Source: Arsenophonus sp052174495 (GTDB taxonomy: Bacteria > Pseudomonadota > Gammaproteobacteria > Enterobacterales > Enterobacteriaceae). Taken from it: a stretch of 64,000 nucleotides of DNA. The number at the start of each line of letters is the position of its first letter. Positions within the stretch are counted from its first letter, which is position 1. Shown piece after piece: positions 53,106 to 63,360 of the stretch. The translations under genes were made by a program, and so were the position numbers. Where the stretch lies: the NCBI GenBank assembly GCA_052174495.1, contig JBQMRR010000044.1:62001-126000 (forward strand). Reading direction: 5' to 3'. The notes under the pieces are model-generated. The model had not been told where the DNA came from. It was given only the letters and a program-made list of their open reading frames with translations, and searched no databases.

Positions 53106-53362
53106 AGGAATTTTTATACGGTTTACTAGTAGATCATTAAGAGGAAAAACATTTTTGCAGGGAAATCACTGTAGCTTTCTAAGCTGGCGACAGCGTAATC
53201 GGCAGAGGATAGGAAATAATAGCTATAATCATCAACATCATCTCGTTTTTACCATTTAGCGACGATAAGTTTAGATATATTATAATGCTTAACTAAAGGA
53301 AGCACAGTCTGTTTGATTGCCTGAAGAGTATTTTAATTTTATGTATTGTAATAGTTGTTTGA
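53106..53362 (-). mobile_element. IS481-family relic e (N-terminal piece)
   Basis: It aligns with 58340-58592, for example aggaattt ... ctagtagatc and atagctataatcatcaacat. It begins exactly where IS256 relic 8 ends and runs to the degraded IS481 terminus near 53362. The C-terminal half is absent. Confidence 0.7.
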
Positions 53363-53621
53363 TAATGGTGCTTCATTATTATGATATTTGCATTCAACTA
53401 TAATTGTACCCTCAGTATCTATCTTGCCATGAATAAGGTTATACAACAAGAATCTAGATAACAATCTTGGACTAAATATCTAATTAATAAAATTTAAATA
53501 AAAACACCAATAAATAATAAATAGTTAATCATCTATCATACAAAAATAAAATGTGTAAAATATTTAACCGTTTTTTATCTATTTTTTGCTAAAAACCTTA
53601 TTTTTTTTAAAAAGGTGCATA
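53363..53621. promoter_or_regulatory. Upstream region of the MATE gene
   Basis: This AT-rich spacer of about 260 bp must contain the promoter of the MATE gene. No specific element could be assigned. The ribosome site aaaggtg lies just before the start codon at 53622. Confidence 0.4.
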
Positions 53622-54962
53622 ATGCATTCATCTGATGTTATTAAGCGTTCACTTTATTCGCTAAGTTGGCCCATTTTTATTGATATATTGTTACATTTTT
53701 TAACATTATTTATCAATACTTATATGGTTAGTCACGTCTCAACTGCTTATTTAGCCGCAATGGGAGTAGGCAACCAAGTTTTTGATCTTTTTATTACTAT
53801 TTTTAACTTTATCAGTGTAGGATGCAGTGTTGTTATTGCTCAATATTTAGGAGTAGGTAAAAAAGAAAAGGCTAGTCAAGCCATTCATATCTCTATCGCT
53901 TTTAATTTTTTATTAGGCTTTATCAGTGCTACAATTATTCTACTCTTTAGCTATAAGATACTTGGTATCATGAATATACCAATACATTTGCTGGATTATG
54001 GATATGCTTACTTACATATTCTTGGTTTATGTTTAATACCAGAAGCAATTTCAATTATATTAGCGGCTTGTTTACGTGTTTATGGTAAATCACAACCGGC
54101 AATGTGGGTAACATTTATTGCCAATTTAATTACTATCTTTGGTAATATTATTGTTTTATATGGTTTTTTTGGTTTACCCCAATATGGATTAATTGGTGTT
54201 GCTTGGTCTACAGCAGTTGGTCGTATAGTTGCTATTATATTACTTTTCTTTCTGCTATTTAGTGGATTGAAGATCAAATTTGTTCTCACTTTACTATTCC
54301 AATGGTCAAAAAGTATCTTGAATAAAATATTACATATCGGACTTCCTTCTGCAGGTGAAAATTTAGTTTGGATTTTACATTATATGGTTGCTTCTACTTT
54401 TATTGGTTTAATGGGAGAAACTTCTTTAGCTGCTCAAACCCTCTATTTCCAACTTTCCTTATTTATTATGCTATTTGGTATTTCCATTAGTATTGGTAAC
54501 GAAATTATGGTAGGTCATTTAGTTGGTGCTAAGCGCTTTGAAGATGCATATCAACGAGGGTTAAAAAGTTTAAAATGGGGATTTTTTATTACCATTGGTA
54601 TAGTATTTTGCTTTTGGTTATTACGTGTACCTCTATTGGAAATGATTACTGAAGATCGCAATATAATAAAATTATTACTTCCCCTTTTCTTACTCTCTGT
54701 TTTTCTTGAGCCTGGAAGAACATTAAATATTGTTATGGTAAATGCCTTACGTGCTGCTGGCGATGCCAGCTTTCCCTTCTGCGCCGCGCTTATTTCTATG
54801 TGGGGTATTGCGATACCAATTAGCTATTTTTTAGGTTTAAAAATGGAAATGGGATTATTGGGAATTTGGTTTGGATTTTTATGTGATGAATGGTTACGGG
54901 GTTTAACTAATGCCTGGCGTTGGTATTCTAAACGTTGGCAAATCAAGCGTATTGATATGTAA
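53622..54962 (+). CDS. MATE-family multidrug/metabolite efflux transporter
   Basis: This 446-residue membrane protein has about 12 helices and the multidrug and toxic compound extrusion fold. The ATG at 53622 (MHSSDVIKRSLYSLSWP) is preferred because aaaggtg precedes it; an upstream TTG in frame lacks such a site. MATE features include SLSWPIFIDILLHF in helix 1, MGVGNQVFDLFI, ISVGCSVVIAQYLG, the equivalent second-half block LAAQTLYFQLSLFIMLFGIS, IGNEIMVGHLVGA and the late MVNALRAAGDASFPF. The precise substrate is unknown. It resembles enteric EmmdR/YeeO-like members rather than NorM, but I would not assign a symbol. It stands alone between IS relics, so its retention suggests selection. Confidence 0.9.
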   Translation: MHSSDVIKRSLYSLSWPIFIDILLHFLTLFINTYMVSHVSTAYLAAMGVGNQVFDLFITIFNFISVGCSVVIAQYLGVGKKEKASQAIHISIAFNFLLGFISATIILLFSYKILGIMNIPIHLLDYGYAYLHILGLCLIPEAISIILAACLRVYGKSQPAMWVTFIANLITIFGNIIVLYGFFGLPQYGLIGVAWSTAVGRIVAIILLFFLLFSGLKIKFVLTLLFQWSKSILNKILHIGLPSAGENLVWILHYMVASTFIGLMGETSLAAQTLYFQLSLFIMLFGISISIGNEIMVGHLVGAKRFEDAYQRGLKSLKWGFFITIGIVFCFWLLRVPLLEMITEDRNIIKLLLPLFLLSVFLEPGRTLNIVMVNALRAAGDASFPFCAALISMWGIAIPISYFLGLKMEMGLLGIWFGFLCDEWLRGLTNAWRWYSKRWQIKRIDM

Positions 54963-55383
54963 TATTATTTTATTTTTTATTGTCTTTAAGTAATTCAGGT
55001 ATCCATAAACAATCGTTAAATTAACGCTTTCAGTTAATAATACAAATTATTTATAATTTTTTTTAGATAAACATAAATCAATAAAGACGATTGCTCATTA
55101 ACATCTTAATGTATCTTACTATCTTGCTATTCACGATGCCAATAGCATTAATACAAACATTGTATGTTTTATACATTCATCTATAAGGCTGATGAATGTA
55201 TAATAGCTAATATTTTTTATAAGATAAAGAAATATCAGTATGTCGACATAATAATCTTTTTCTATTACTTTTGATAGTTTTGCCAATTTAACTGTTTAAT
55301 CAAAATAAAACAATTGTCAATTGAATACTATTTTATGTGCTAGATATAAACCGAGAAAAACAGATTTTGAAATAGTTAACTTA
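54963..55383. other. Spacer after the MATE gene with 12-pair hairpin
   Basis: No gene is seen in these 420 bp. A perfect stem tatacattcatc ... gatgaatgtata with a 9-base loop spans 55170-55202 and is followed on the plus strand by an AT-rich tail with ttttttat near 55213. It could end the MATE transcript, although it lies about 210 bp after the stop, or be a relic of another unit. Confidence 0.45.
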
Positions 55384-56765
55384 AAGTTATTAGCAAATCG
55401 TCTGTATATGACGCAGGCTAAGTTTCATTCTGATGTTTCATAAATCTATTCTCCATTTTTAAGTTAGACGTTATTTATCATTAAGATCAGCAATGAAATC
55501 CTACTTAACCGCTCTCCTAGATTTCTAATTATACGGAAGCAGTTAAAATAAGATCGAAAGTCTTTTTTTTAAATTACAAAGCTTCGCGTATGTTAAGCTT
55601 AGTAGCTTTACTCCTATAAAAGCCAATTAAATTAAATCGTTATTCTTATTGAGACTTAGTAAACTGACAGGAAGCCATAGAATGCTCAGTCGTTCTTCTT
55701 AATCTTTTGAGCTTCTTCATTCCTGCAGGATATTTTCTAAATCCTATTTTTAATAAAACATCAATGATTTTATTAGCGACATTACGGATTTCTGCTAGAT
55801 AAATCTCCCGCAGATCACCTTAACTTTCGGTTGCATGGACTTAATGGAGTGAAGGCAGTACATTAGTTATTTTGCATACCCAATAACATTAATGTTTCGT
55901 GCACAGAAATATCTTTATTATTAGCTTCTAAAAGCTAATGGGACAGTCTCTTCTAGTAAGCTAAGGAAATATAGTTTTAAAGCACAATGCTAGCAGCTAT
56001 CCAGAAATTAAGCTCAATACGCTTCTGACTCTTAATAACCATCTTCGGTCGTAACGAGCTGCTTACACATTCATGATCAGCAACGTCAATAATGGCTAAT
56101 AGGTAAAGGCAATTAGCTTGCCTGATAGGGGAGTTATATTATTAGCATAAAAACAAGCGTAGGTGTATTATTTAAATCATGCAGCTATCATCATTGATTA
56201 TAATTTTTAATCCATTACTGTTTCAGCTGTGATGGTACTTGAAGGAGATCATGTTCTTTTTACCATGAGCGTTCTTAGAGCTTCGTGAAATTATCGCTAG
56301 ATATGAATCGCATATACAGGAATGGCTAGAATTTCTTGATATTTTTGTTCCCTTCAGATAGATAAAAAGGTAACATACAAGTTATTGAAGTATATCCCAT
56401 TTTTCTGTGATTCCTGACCTTAAGCAGTTTAGTCTCAGCATCGCCAATAGGCGTCGTCTTCTTTGCCTTTCTGAGCAAATAACCGTTATGAATAACAACA
56501 TGATAACACTTGTCAACAAAAATAGACGTTGAAGATATTGTTTATAATCATGGTTTCGATTCTGCCTAAACAGCGATGCTATGAACTACCTAATGGAATT
56601 ATAGATGAATTCATGGAAAGGAATAACGGTAATATCTAGTTTGCAGATACCTCTAGGCAGATTTTTCATAGAATATTATCTAAATATGATTGAAATTATC
56701 CACGAAACAATCAGGAAGGATACGCTGCTATCTTCAAAACTCTATACATTAGAATAGATATAATT
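55384..56765 (-). mobile_element. IS256-family relic 9
   Basis: The left terminal repeat aagttattagcaaatcg starts at 55384, and the right one near 56746-56765 reads acattagaatagatataatt. It aligns over its whole length with relics 1, 5, 7 and 10 and is fully degraded. Confidence 0.8.
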
Positions 56766-56881
56766 CAATTTCTTATATTAAAATATAAAAATAATCATAT
56801 TAGTATGAAAATTTGATAAATGGTTTAACCGAAAGATATGCTTTTACTAAGAAGTGAGTAATAGCATAAATTAGATTGGAT

Positions 56882-57547
56882 TTAAGGATTACGACGATTA
56901 AATTTTTTCTTTAGTACTACGGCTATACTGCCTATTAGGCCAATAAAAAGCAAAATAATCGGTATTAGAATTAAAATACTCATAATCTGGTGTTCGTAAT
57001 ATTGAAAGAGAGGACTCTTACCGAAGATATAACCAATAGTGGATAAAATCAATACCCAAAGTAATCCACTAAGCCAATTAAAAAACTGGAAGCGTCCATT
57101 AGGTAAACCGGATAGACCGGCTATGATAGGTAGTATTGTTCTTATAAAAGCAAGAAAACGGCCTATAAGTAGTGCCGTCAAGCCGTGGCGATGAAAAAGA
57201 CTATAAGCACGTTGTTGATAATGTTCAGGTAGATGAGAGAGCCAACTTTGTGCGATTTTATTGTTTACTAGCCATTTACCTTGGAGATATCCAACCCAGC
57301 AACCCAAACTAGCACCAAGAGTTAAGATAATAATTGTTAATGGATAATTAACAGTACCTTTAGCTATTAGAACGCCTACTAGGATAAGTAGGCTGTCACC
57401 AGGTAAAAAAGCAGCAGGTAATATTCCATTTTCCAAAAATAATATTATAAATAATATAATATAGATAGCCCATACTAATGAAGGATTCATTATCATATTG
57501 TAATCTTGATGCCAGAGTGCAAAAAAAAGTTCTTTAACTAATTCCAT
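56882..57547 (-). CDS. yqjA: YqjA, DedA-family membrane protein
   Basis: This DedA-family inner-membrane protein is, in E. coli, needed with YghB for membrane energetics, division and drug/alkaline resistance. Its 221 residues compare with 220. The ATG at 57545-57547 (MELVKELFFALW) matches the family start and has aggaa upstream; a TTG three bases earlier is unlikely. Hallmarks are FLENGILPAAFLPGDSLL (the membrane-dipping acidic motif), SLGCWVGYLQGKWL, LLIGRFLAFIRTILPIIAGL with the key arginines, and FQFFNWLSGLLWVL. It closely resembles YqjA rather than YghB. In E. coli alx lies about 10 kb away; here it is the next gene, with only IS relics between. Confidence 0.94.
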   Translation of the reverse strand: MELVKELFFALWHQDYNMIMNPSLVWAIYIILFIILFLENGILPAAFLPGDSLLILVGVLIAKGTVNYPLTIIILTLGASLGCWVGYLQGKWLVNNKIAQSWLSHLPEHYQQRAYSLFHRHGLTALLIGRFLAFIRTILPIIAGLSGLPNGRFQFFNWLSGLLWVLILSTIGYIFGKSPLFQYYEHQIMSILILIPIILLFIGLIGSIAVVLKKKFNRRNP

Positions 57548-57639
57548 CAAGTGTTTCCTAAATACCGTTATCTTTAAACCTAATTGGCAGTTCTTACCTA
57601 TTATCTCTTATTATAGATAATGCGATCCTGGTTAAAAAC

Positions 57640-58592
57640 GTTGTAATATAAGTATTATATTCTGGAAGATAGTATGTTTTTATAATTTAAGTTTAACTTT
57701 GAACCAATCTTTCATAGACTGCAATGCAGTTTTACTATCCAATACTGATTTGGGTAATTCTTGATTGTAAAATAAAACATATTGATGCAGGGTGATATCA
57801 AAAGCTTTTGAATAGAATTGAAATGATGGGATTTCCAGTCTATCTCTCCCATACGAACATTAAATCCATCTACCATACCATTCGTTTAAGGATGAATCGG
57901 TGGTTTTTAAATTCCTGCTCTATACTAAGCTCTGTACATAAACTGGCAAATTTCTGTTTTGATGCTAAACGTTTTTTAGAGTAAAAGGCAGTTTCTGTAA
58001 ATTCTTTGCTATTGTCTGTAAGTACTCAATGGATCTCAAGGAACATGCTCGATTAAAATCATATAAAAAGGCGTCTACCATTGGCCATGGTTTTTGGATT
58101 TTAAAGACGAATAAAACCCATTGAGTGATGTGATTTGTGCTTATAAAAAGATAACGTTGTGAAGTTTTGTTTGATATTTGTGGATACATTTCAGATCTAC
58201 CGTGTAGATAAGTAGGCTTATAGCTTTTAAATGCTTTATGTTTTGACTTCGTAGTTTTCTGCCTTATTTCACGAAAATTCCACCTCCCTTTCTCCATAAA
58301 CGGCGATGCAATCTAAGTTAAGATACAACAGAATCAGGAATTCACATACAACTACCAGTAGATCGGCGAGAGGAAGAAAGCGGTTTTCGCAAGAAAGCAA
58401 TTACATCTGCTTGATCGTGCCAACAGCATCATCAGCAAACAATGAGAAATATAGCTGGAATTATCAATATGATCTTATTTCTGACCTTTAGTAACAGTAA
58501 AATTTAAATATGCCATGATGCTTATCAAGATAGATTCAAACTCTTTATTGACCCGAAGAGCAGCACTAATTTTAGGGGGTTGTAGTTGCTTG
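57640..58592 (-). mobile_element. IS481-family relic f (best preserved)
   Basis: On the minus strand it reads FKSYKPTYLHGRSEMYPQ and SNKTSQRYLFISTNHITQWV (IS481 blocks FKSYEPGFLHVDVKYLPQ and RRYLFVAIDRATRWV). After a frameshift follow TDNSKEFTETAF (the catalytic TDNGPEFTDRF), FASLCTELSIEQEFKN and KRMVDGFNVRMGE (TNGMVERFNGRI). The 5' terminus gggggttgtagttgcttg ends at 58592. An internal frame of 110 codons survives, but the gene is dead. Confidence 0.88.
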
Positions 58593-59434
58593 AGAGTTAT
58601 TAAAAAATTTAGTGTATTGCAATTCATGGTAAGTTTCATTCTAATGCTTCATGAATCTTTTCTTCATCCTTAAATTAGATGTTCTTATCATCGGGATTAG
58701 CAATAAAATCTTACTTAATCTCCCTCCCAGGATTCTAATCAGATCTATAAGTAGCTTAAATAGCATTGAAATGGTTATTCTTTGAATCACAATGCTTGAC
58801 GCATCGACTTTATTATTCTCACTGTCGCAAAATCTGATTTAATCAGCTTCGTCGTCTTTCTTATGACACCTAAGTCGCTGATAGGAAATCGTAGAATACC
58901 AGCAGCTCTTCTCGTTCTTTCTTCAATTTTCTTCATCTCTGCAGGATATTTTTGAAATCCTCCCCTAATAAAATATCAAAAATTTTATTAGAAACATCGT
59001 AGCTCTTTATTAGCTATACTAATTTCACCTTAATTTTAACTTTCGCTTGGATCCTTTTGGGGAATGAAGCTAATACATCAGCTATTTTGTATATCTAACA
59101 GCATTTCTGTTACATATCCAAGAACATCTTACTATTATCATTTCAAAGTAAAGGGTATTATCATCTTCCGTAGTAACTATGAAAGATACGGTTAAGCTTA
59201 GTATTCACCAGCCATTTAAAAGTTATGTCCAGTTTAATTCTAGCTCTCGATAAGCATTTTCTATCGCAACGAGTTTTTTAGATCCATTCTCATTGACACT
59301 GATAATGGTCAGCAGGAAAAAAGCGACCAGCATGTTTGGCAGACGGGACATATGCTTTCAGCTAAGAAATAAAATGTAGCGCATATCGCTTAAATTGCAC
59401 AGCTACCATCGCTTTGCGCTCTTCAATGAATGTA
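58593..59434 (-). mobile_element. IS256-family relic 10, 3' part
   Basis: The left terminal repeat agagttattaaaaaatttag lies at 58593-58613. The piece aligns with relics 1 and 5 up to about 59434, where an IS91 relic begins. The rest of the IS256 element resumes at 61311. Confidence 0.8.
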
Positions 59435-61310
59435 ATGCACTATGTTTAAGCTGTACAGTTATACTGAATCGAAATGTTCATGATCTGAGTATTGTTTTAT
59501 ACTCTGCGATATCTAAAATTTTATAAATTTATATAGATAGCTCGAAATAAATCTCCTAGAAAGTGTAAACTGGGTAAATCAGGAAAACAACACGTTATTT
59601 TATATTATTACACCGACTCTTTATCCAAAGAGTTTTATGATTTCTTTAAAAGATTAATAATGAAGACCAACTGATTTTTATCATATCATAAAGAGACCAT
59701 ACAGCAATCTATTCGCTTTTTAGTCCCAATTCTTTTCTCGATACGTAAATATTATTATCTCTCTAGTCACAATTATCCTGGGTTTAAGCAATGGCCATAG
59801 GCTAAGCCAATAATGTTGGATTATAACTACATTAAGGAAGAATAACTAAAAGTATATTTGCCGATGAATTCATTGTCTATAGGGACTAGGATAATCCTAT
59901 TTCCTCCTCCCTCTTGGAGAAACGCAAGGATAACTGATAGCGAATAGATATTGACGAATTTGGACAAGATGATGAGTTTTATTTCTCTGGTAAGATGCTC
60001 AGAGAGTAATTTATGCAGATATACATTTCCAGACTGAACTGCTTTTCAGCATTAATGATGTCTAAAATAACTTTATTAAAACACCTTAAAAATGTCAACT
60101 TCTAGACTCGTCTCCCTCTATCCATGAAGCAAATTTTTACCTGCGGGATTTGTGTGCAATTAGGTATACTGACTTTTAGCACTACTGCTTTATCTATCCT
60201 GAATATTCCTTAGCTGTTTTTTAACAAAACTCTATAAATCCAAAAACCTGCAGTTCATGCGACCTCAAAACTATCGAGCAGTAGTTAAAAACAGCGTAAG
60301 TTTATATTTTACCTAACTGCAATTAACAGCATATTACTTTTATTATTTCTTATTTTCTTTAGCTTTTCAAAAATAATTGAGCAGCTACTCAACGTTCTGT
60401 TTTGCACCTTCACATATGAGCGCTATGTGCAGTACAATCTCAGGTACCAAAATTTATATCTTCTGTGCCTTTCAGGCTTATCGTTAAAAATTCAATTAAG
60501 ATTGGCATGTTTATATATCCGTCATATATCCGTCAATCGTACCAGTCTGGATATTAAATATGCTGTATGAAATGATTTTTTATTTAAAAAAGAGTGATTG
60601 AAGTAATCTAACGAAGCGCTGTCATCCGGCTGATGCGTCACAACTATGACTTGATAAGTTCCACTTATCTTCCTATTCTTGTGCACATATCCGCTCCATA
60701 AAGTAGTGACAGTGTTACCTTAAGGCAGAATACGGAGATTACTGGAGAATGCATTTTTACTAAAAAGATAATAAAGAGGGGGTTGTGGCATATTATAAAA
60801 TACCTCTAGTATTACCTTAAACGCCTCGCTAGGTTATTCGTATCAAAACTAGGATATTACCGAACATGGATAGGGAAGGAGAGTCTTGTGCATCATTACT
60901 ATGACCATTAGACTAAGAAATACCGGCAGCAGACTCTTAACAGGAAAAGATAATTTAGCTATATTAAAAACATATTTCAGCTAGATATTTTAAGATGATG
61001 TGTTACTATGATTTCTTCTAAAATCATAATCGTAAATAAAGCATACTATTATCGAAGATGTATAAGGCGTCAAAGATAATAGCTCCCAAAAACCGGGTTA
61101 GCTTGTTCTGATAAAATGAAAAAACGATTGTTATTAATCCATAGCCTATAGTTAATGTCTTTAAATTAGTAATTTAGGTTAAAGAATGTGTACTTCTATA
61201 AAATATTAGATTATAATAGACTCAGTAAACAGATTTTATCTCTTTTTAAAAAGAGAGCTTTTGATCTTATTTTAAAAAGCAATTCAATTTCTTAATCATT
61301 AAATCATTAA
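59435..61310 (+). mobile_element. IS91-family relic 3, inserted in IS256 relic 10
   Basis: This is the longest IS91-type copy (about 1.9 kb). It aligns with relic 1 from 60250 onward and with the complement of relic 2 in its N-terminal half. Degraded readings include KHISARYFKMMCYYDFF near 60985-61020 (family HIPEKHFRMIRYYGFL). An 18-base perfect palindrome tctctttttaaaaagaga is at 61239-61256, near the end. The IS256 sequences on both sides rejoin when it is removed. Confidence 0.78.
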
Positions 61311-61866
61311 ATCATTAGTATTTAAGTCTGCTGATGTTACTTGCACAGATAGACTAGATCCTTTTCATCGTGAAGCGTCGTTTAGAATCATGAGAATCAC
61401 CAGTGAATATACTTCGCAACTATCCAGACAAGATAGTAACTCTTTACGTTTTTACGGTTTATATAAGGCAGTAGCAATGACCTGTTGAAATATATTCTAT
61501 TGCTCTTGCGATCCTAACTCTTAGGCAATTTAATCTCAATATCGCTAATATTAGTTTGTATGCTTGGTTGTGGTATATAATCGTTATGTACGACGATAAT
61601 GCCGATTGTCGATAAGGCAGTGTTTTAGTATGATTTTATCGCAGAGCATGGCTTTGAGTTCTACCTCAACAACAGTGCTATCAGCTCCCAGTAGTATTAG
61701 GAATAAGTTTATGCAAGAGGATCATAGGCAATATCTAGTTTTACAAATATCTGTAAGGGTAGATTTTTATGAATTCATCTATCTGTTGCTAAAATTATTT
61801 GCGAAATCAATCAACAGAATACCACATCATCTATAAAATTCTATACACTAGAAATAAGCATAACTT
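61311..61866 (-). mobile_element. IS256-family relic 10, 5' part
   Basis: This is a continuation of the element broken at 59434. It aligns with 6010-6555 of relic 1 and ends in the right terminal repeat cactagaaataagcataact at 61846-61865. A 76-codon plus-strand frame across it is an antisense artefact. Confidence 0.8.
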
Positions 61867-62011
61867 TTTATATTGTAAGTGAGACCTTACAAGTGAGTAA
61901 GGATTACTTTTAATTTAAATTAGTAGAATAGAAATCTATAAAGGTTAAAATGGATTATAATGGCTGAGGCCTTCTCTATGAGAATTAGCTGTTTCATTTT
62001 TAGGAGCTAAA
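61867..62011 (+). promoter_or_regulatory. alx leader with two mutually exclusive hairpins
   Basis: The leader holds ttgtaag (61873-61879), cttacaa (61886-61892) and gtaagg (61897-61902). The middle segment can pair with either the first (seven pairs) or the last (six pairs: ccttac with gtaagg), so two alternative stems compete. In E. coli alx is controlled by a pH-responsive RNA structure in its leader. The sequence here is not obviously homologous and the transcription start is unknown. The ribosome site aggag lies six bases before the ATG. Confidence 0.4.
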
Positions 62012-62977
62012 ATGCATTCCGTTGGTACTCCCTTATTATGGGCAATCTTTACTGTTGTTATTCTAGTTATGTTATTTATTGATATCTCTTTACAAGGTAA
62101 GCATCGAGAAAGAGAAGTAACAGTAAGACAATCCGTTGTATGGACTTTAATTTGGATTAGTTTGGCATTATTGTTTGCCTTAGGCTTATGGTTTTATTTT
62201 AACCAGATGACTAGCCTAAGGATTGCTAACCAACAAATAATGAATTTTTTAACTGGTTATTTACTGGAAAAAGCGTTAGCTATTGATAATGTGTTTGTTT
62301 GGTTAATGTTATTTAATTATTTTTCAATTCCGATTAATTTACAGCATCGAGTTCTTATCTATGGTGTGTTAGGTGCGATAGTATTACGTACTATCATGAT
62401 CTTTACAGGTAGTTGGTTGGTCTCACAATTTCACTGGATTTTATATCTCTTTGGTATTTTTCTTCTATTTACTGGTATCAAAATATTCTTTGTTAAAAAA
62501 AATGATCAATTAATTAATAAAAAACCACTAGTAAACTGGGTCAGTTCTCATTTACGTATGATAAATACATTACATGATGAACATTTTTTTATTCGTAAAC
62601 AAGGTATTTTATTTGCTACTCCATTAGTTATAGTATTAATTTTAGTTGAGATTACTGATATCATTTTTGCGGTGGATAGTATCCCTGCTATTTTTGCAGT
62701 AACGACGGATCCCTTTATTGTACTGACCTCAAATCTATTTGCAATTTTAGGCTTGCGGGCGATGTATTTTGTTTTATCAGATATTGCTAAAAAATTTTTT
62801 ATGCTAAAGTATGGACTATCTATTATCTTAATTTTCATTGGTATCAAAATGATATTAATGGATGTTTTTTATATTCCAACAGCTATATCGTTAAGTATTA
62901 TTGCGGGGATTTTAACATTAATAATCTTCATTAATCATATTTTTAATAAACAAAAAACATATTTATTTAACAAATAA
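62012..62977 (+). CDS. alx: Alx, TerC-family membrane protein (Mn2+ export)
   Basis: This TerC-family inner-membrane protein is implicated in manganese export and alkaline response in E. coli. Its 321 residues equal the E. coli length. Paired conserved acidic motifs lie in membrane helices: LEKALAIDNVFVWLMLF near 88-104 and VEITDIIFAVDSIPAIFAV near 213-231, likely the metal path. TDPFIVLTSNLFAILGLRA and LKYGLSIILIFIGIKM are also conserved. The start MHSVGTPLLWAIF matches the family, with aggag upstream. A weak A/T hairpin (aaagaaaa/ttttcttt, 63022-63050) follows and may terminate transcription. It seems intact. Confidence 0.96.
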   Translation: MHSVGTPLLWAIFTVVILVMLFIDISLQGKHREREVTVRQSVVWTLIWISLALLFALGLWFYFNQMTSLRIANQQIMNFLTGYLLEKALAIDNVFVWLMLFNYFSIPINLQHRVLIYGVLGAIVLRTIMIFTGSWLVSQFHWILYLFGIFLLFTGIKIFFVKKNDQLINKKPLVNWVSSHLRMINTLHDEHFFIRKQGILFATPLVIVLILVEITDIIFAVDSIPAIFAVTTDPFIVLTSNLFAILGLRAMYFVLSDIAKKFFMLKYGLSIILIFIGIKMILMDVFYIPTAISLSIIAGILTLIIFINHIFNKQKTYLFNK

Positions 62978-63162
62978 TATCTTTAAATATTATAATATTG
63001 CATTAATTCATTTTAATAGATAAAGAAAAAGTGATAAAGATATTTTCTTTATTAGTTGTTTGATCTCGCATTATTACAGAGACCCTCGTCACAGCCTATT
63101 CATGGTAATATGGTTACTGGAGCGATATAGTTGAAGGTAAAATATCATGATGATTAGGCTCC
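62978..63162. other. Spacer after alx
   Basis: No gene is seen. It contains the weak inverted repeat aaagaaaa/ttttcttt at 63022-63050. sstT, which follows alx in E. coli, is not found. Confidence 0.35.
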
Positions 63163-63360
63163 ATCATCAAGAAACTATAATACCTAAAATTAGCGTTTCT
63201 TTTAGGCTAACAAAAGTACTGCGTCTACTTTAACTAGACGTTATTGGATATTTGAACTTTTTTTGCTAAAGAGCAAAAAATATAAATGCTTATGATCACA
63301 GCTATATTTTTTCCATCGGTTGCTAACGATGATGTTATCTGATTAGGAAGCTAATATTTT
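63163..63360 (+). mobile_element. IS481-family relic g (N-terminal piece)
   Basis: It starts with a degraded IS481 terminus (catcaagaaactataatacc, then taaaattagcg) and aligns with 44417-44620. It is interrupted at about 63361 by IS256 relic 11. Confidence 0.7.

Noticed and set aside
57965..58297. 110-codon minus-strand open frame
   Set aside because: It is a surviving piece of the IS481 transposase (relic f), not an independent gene.
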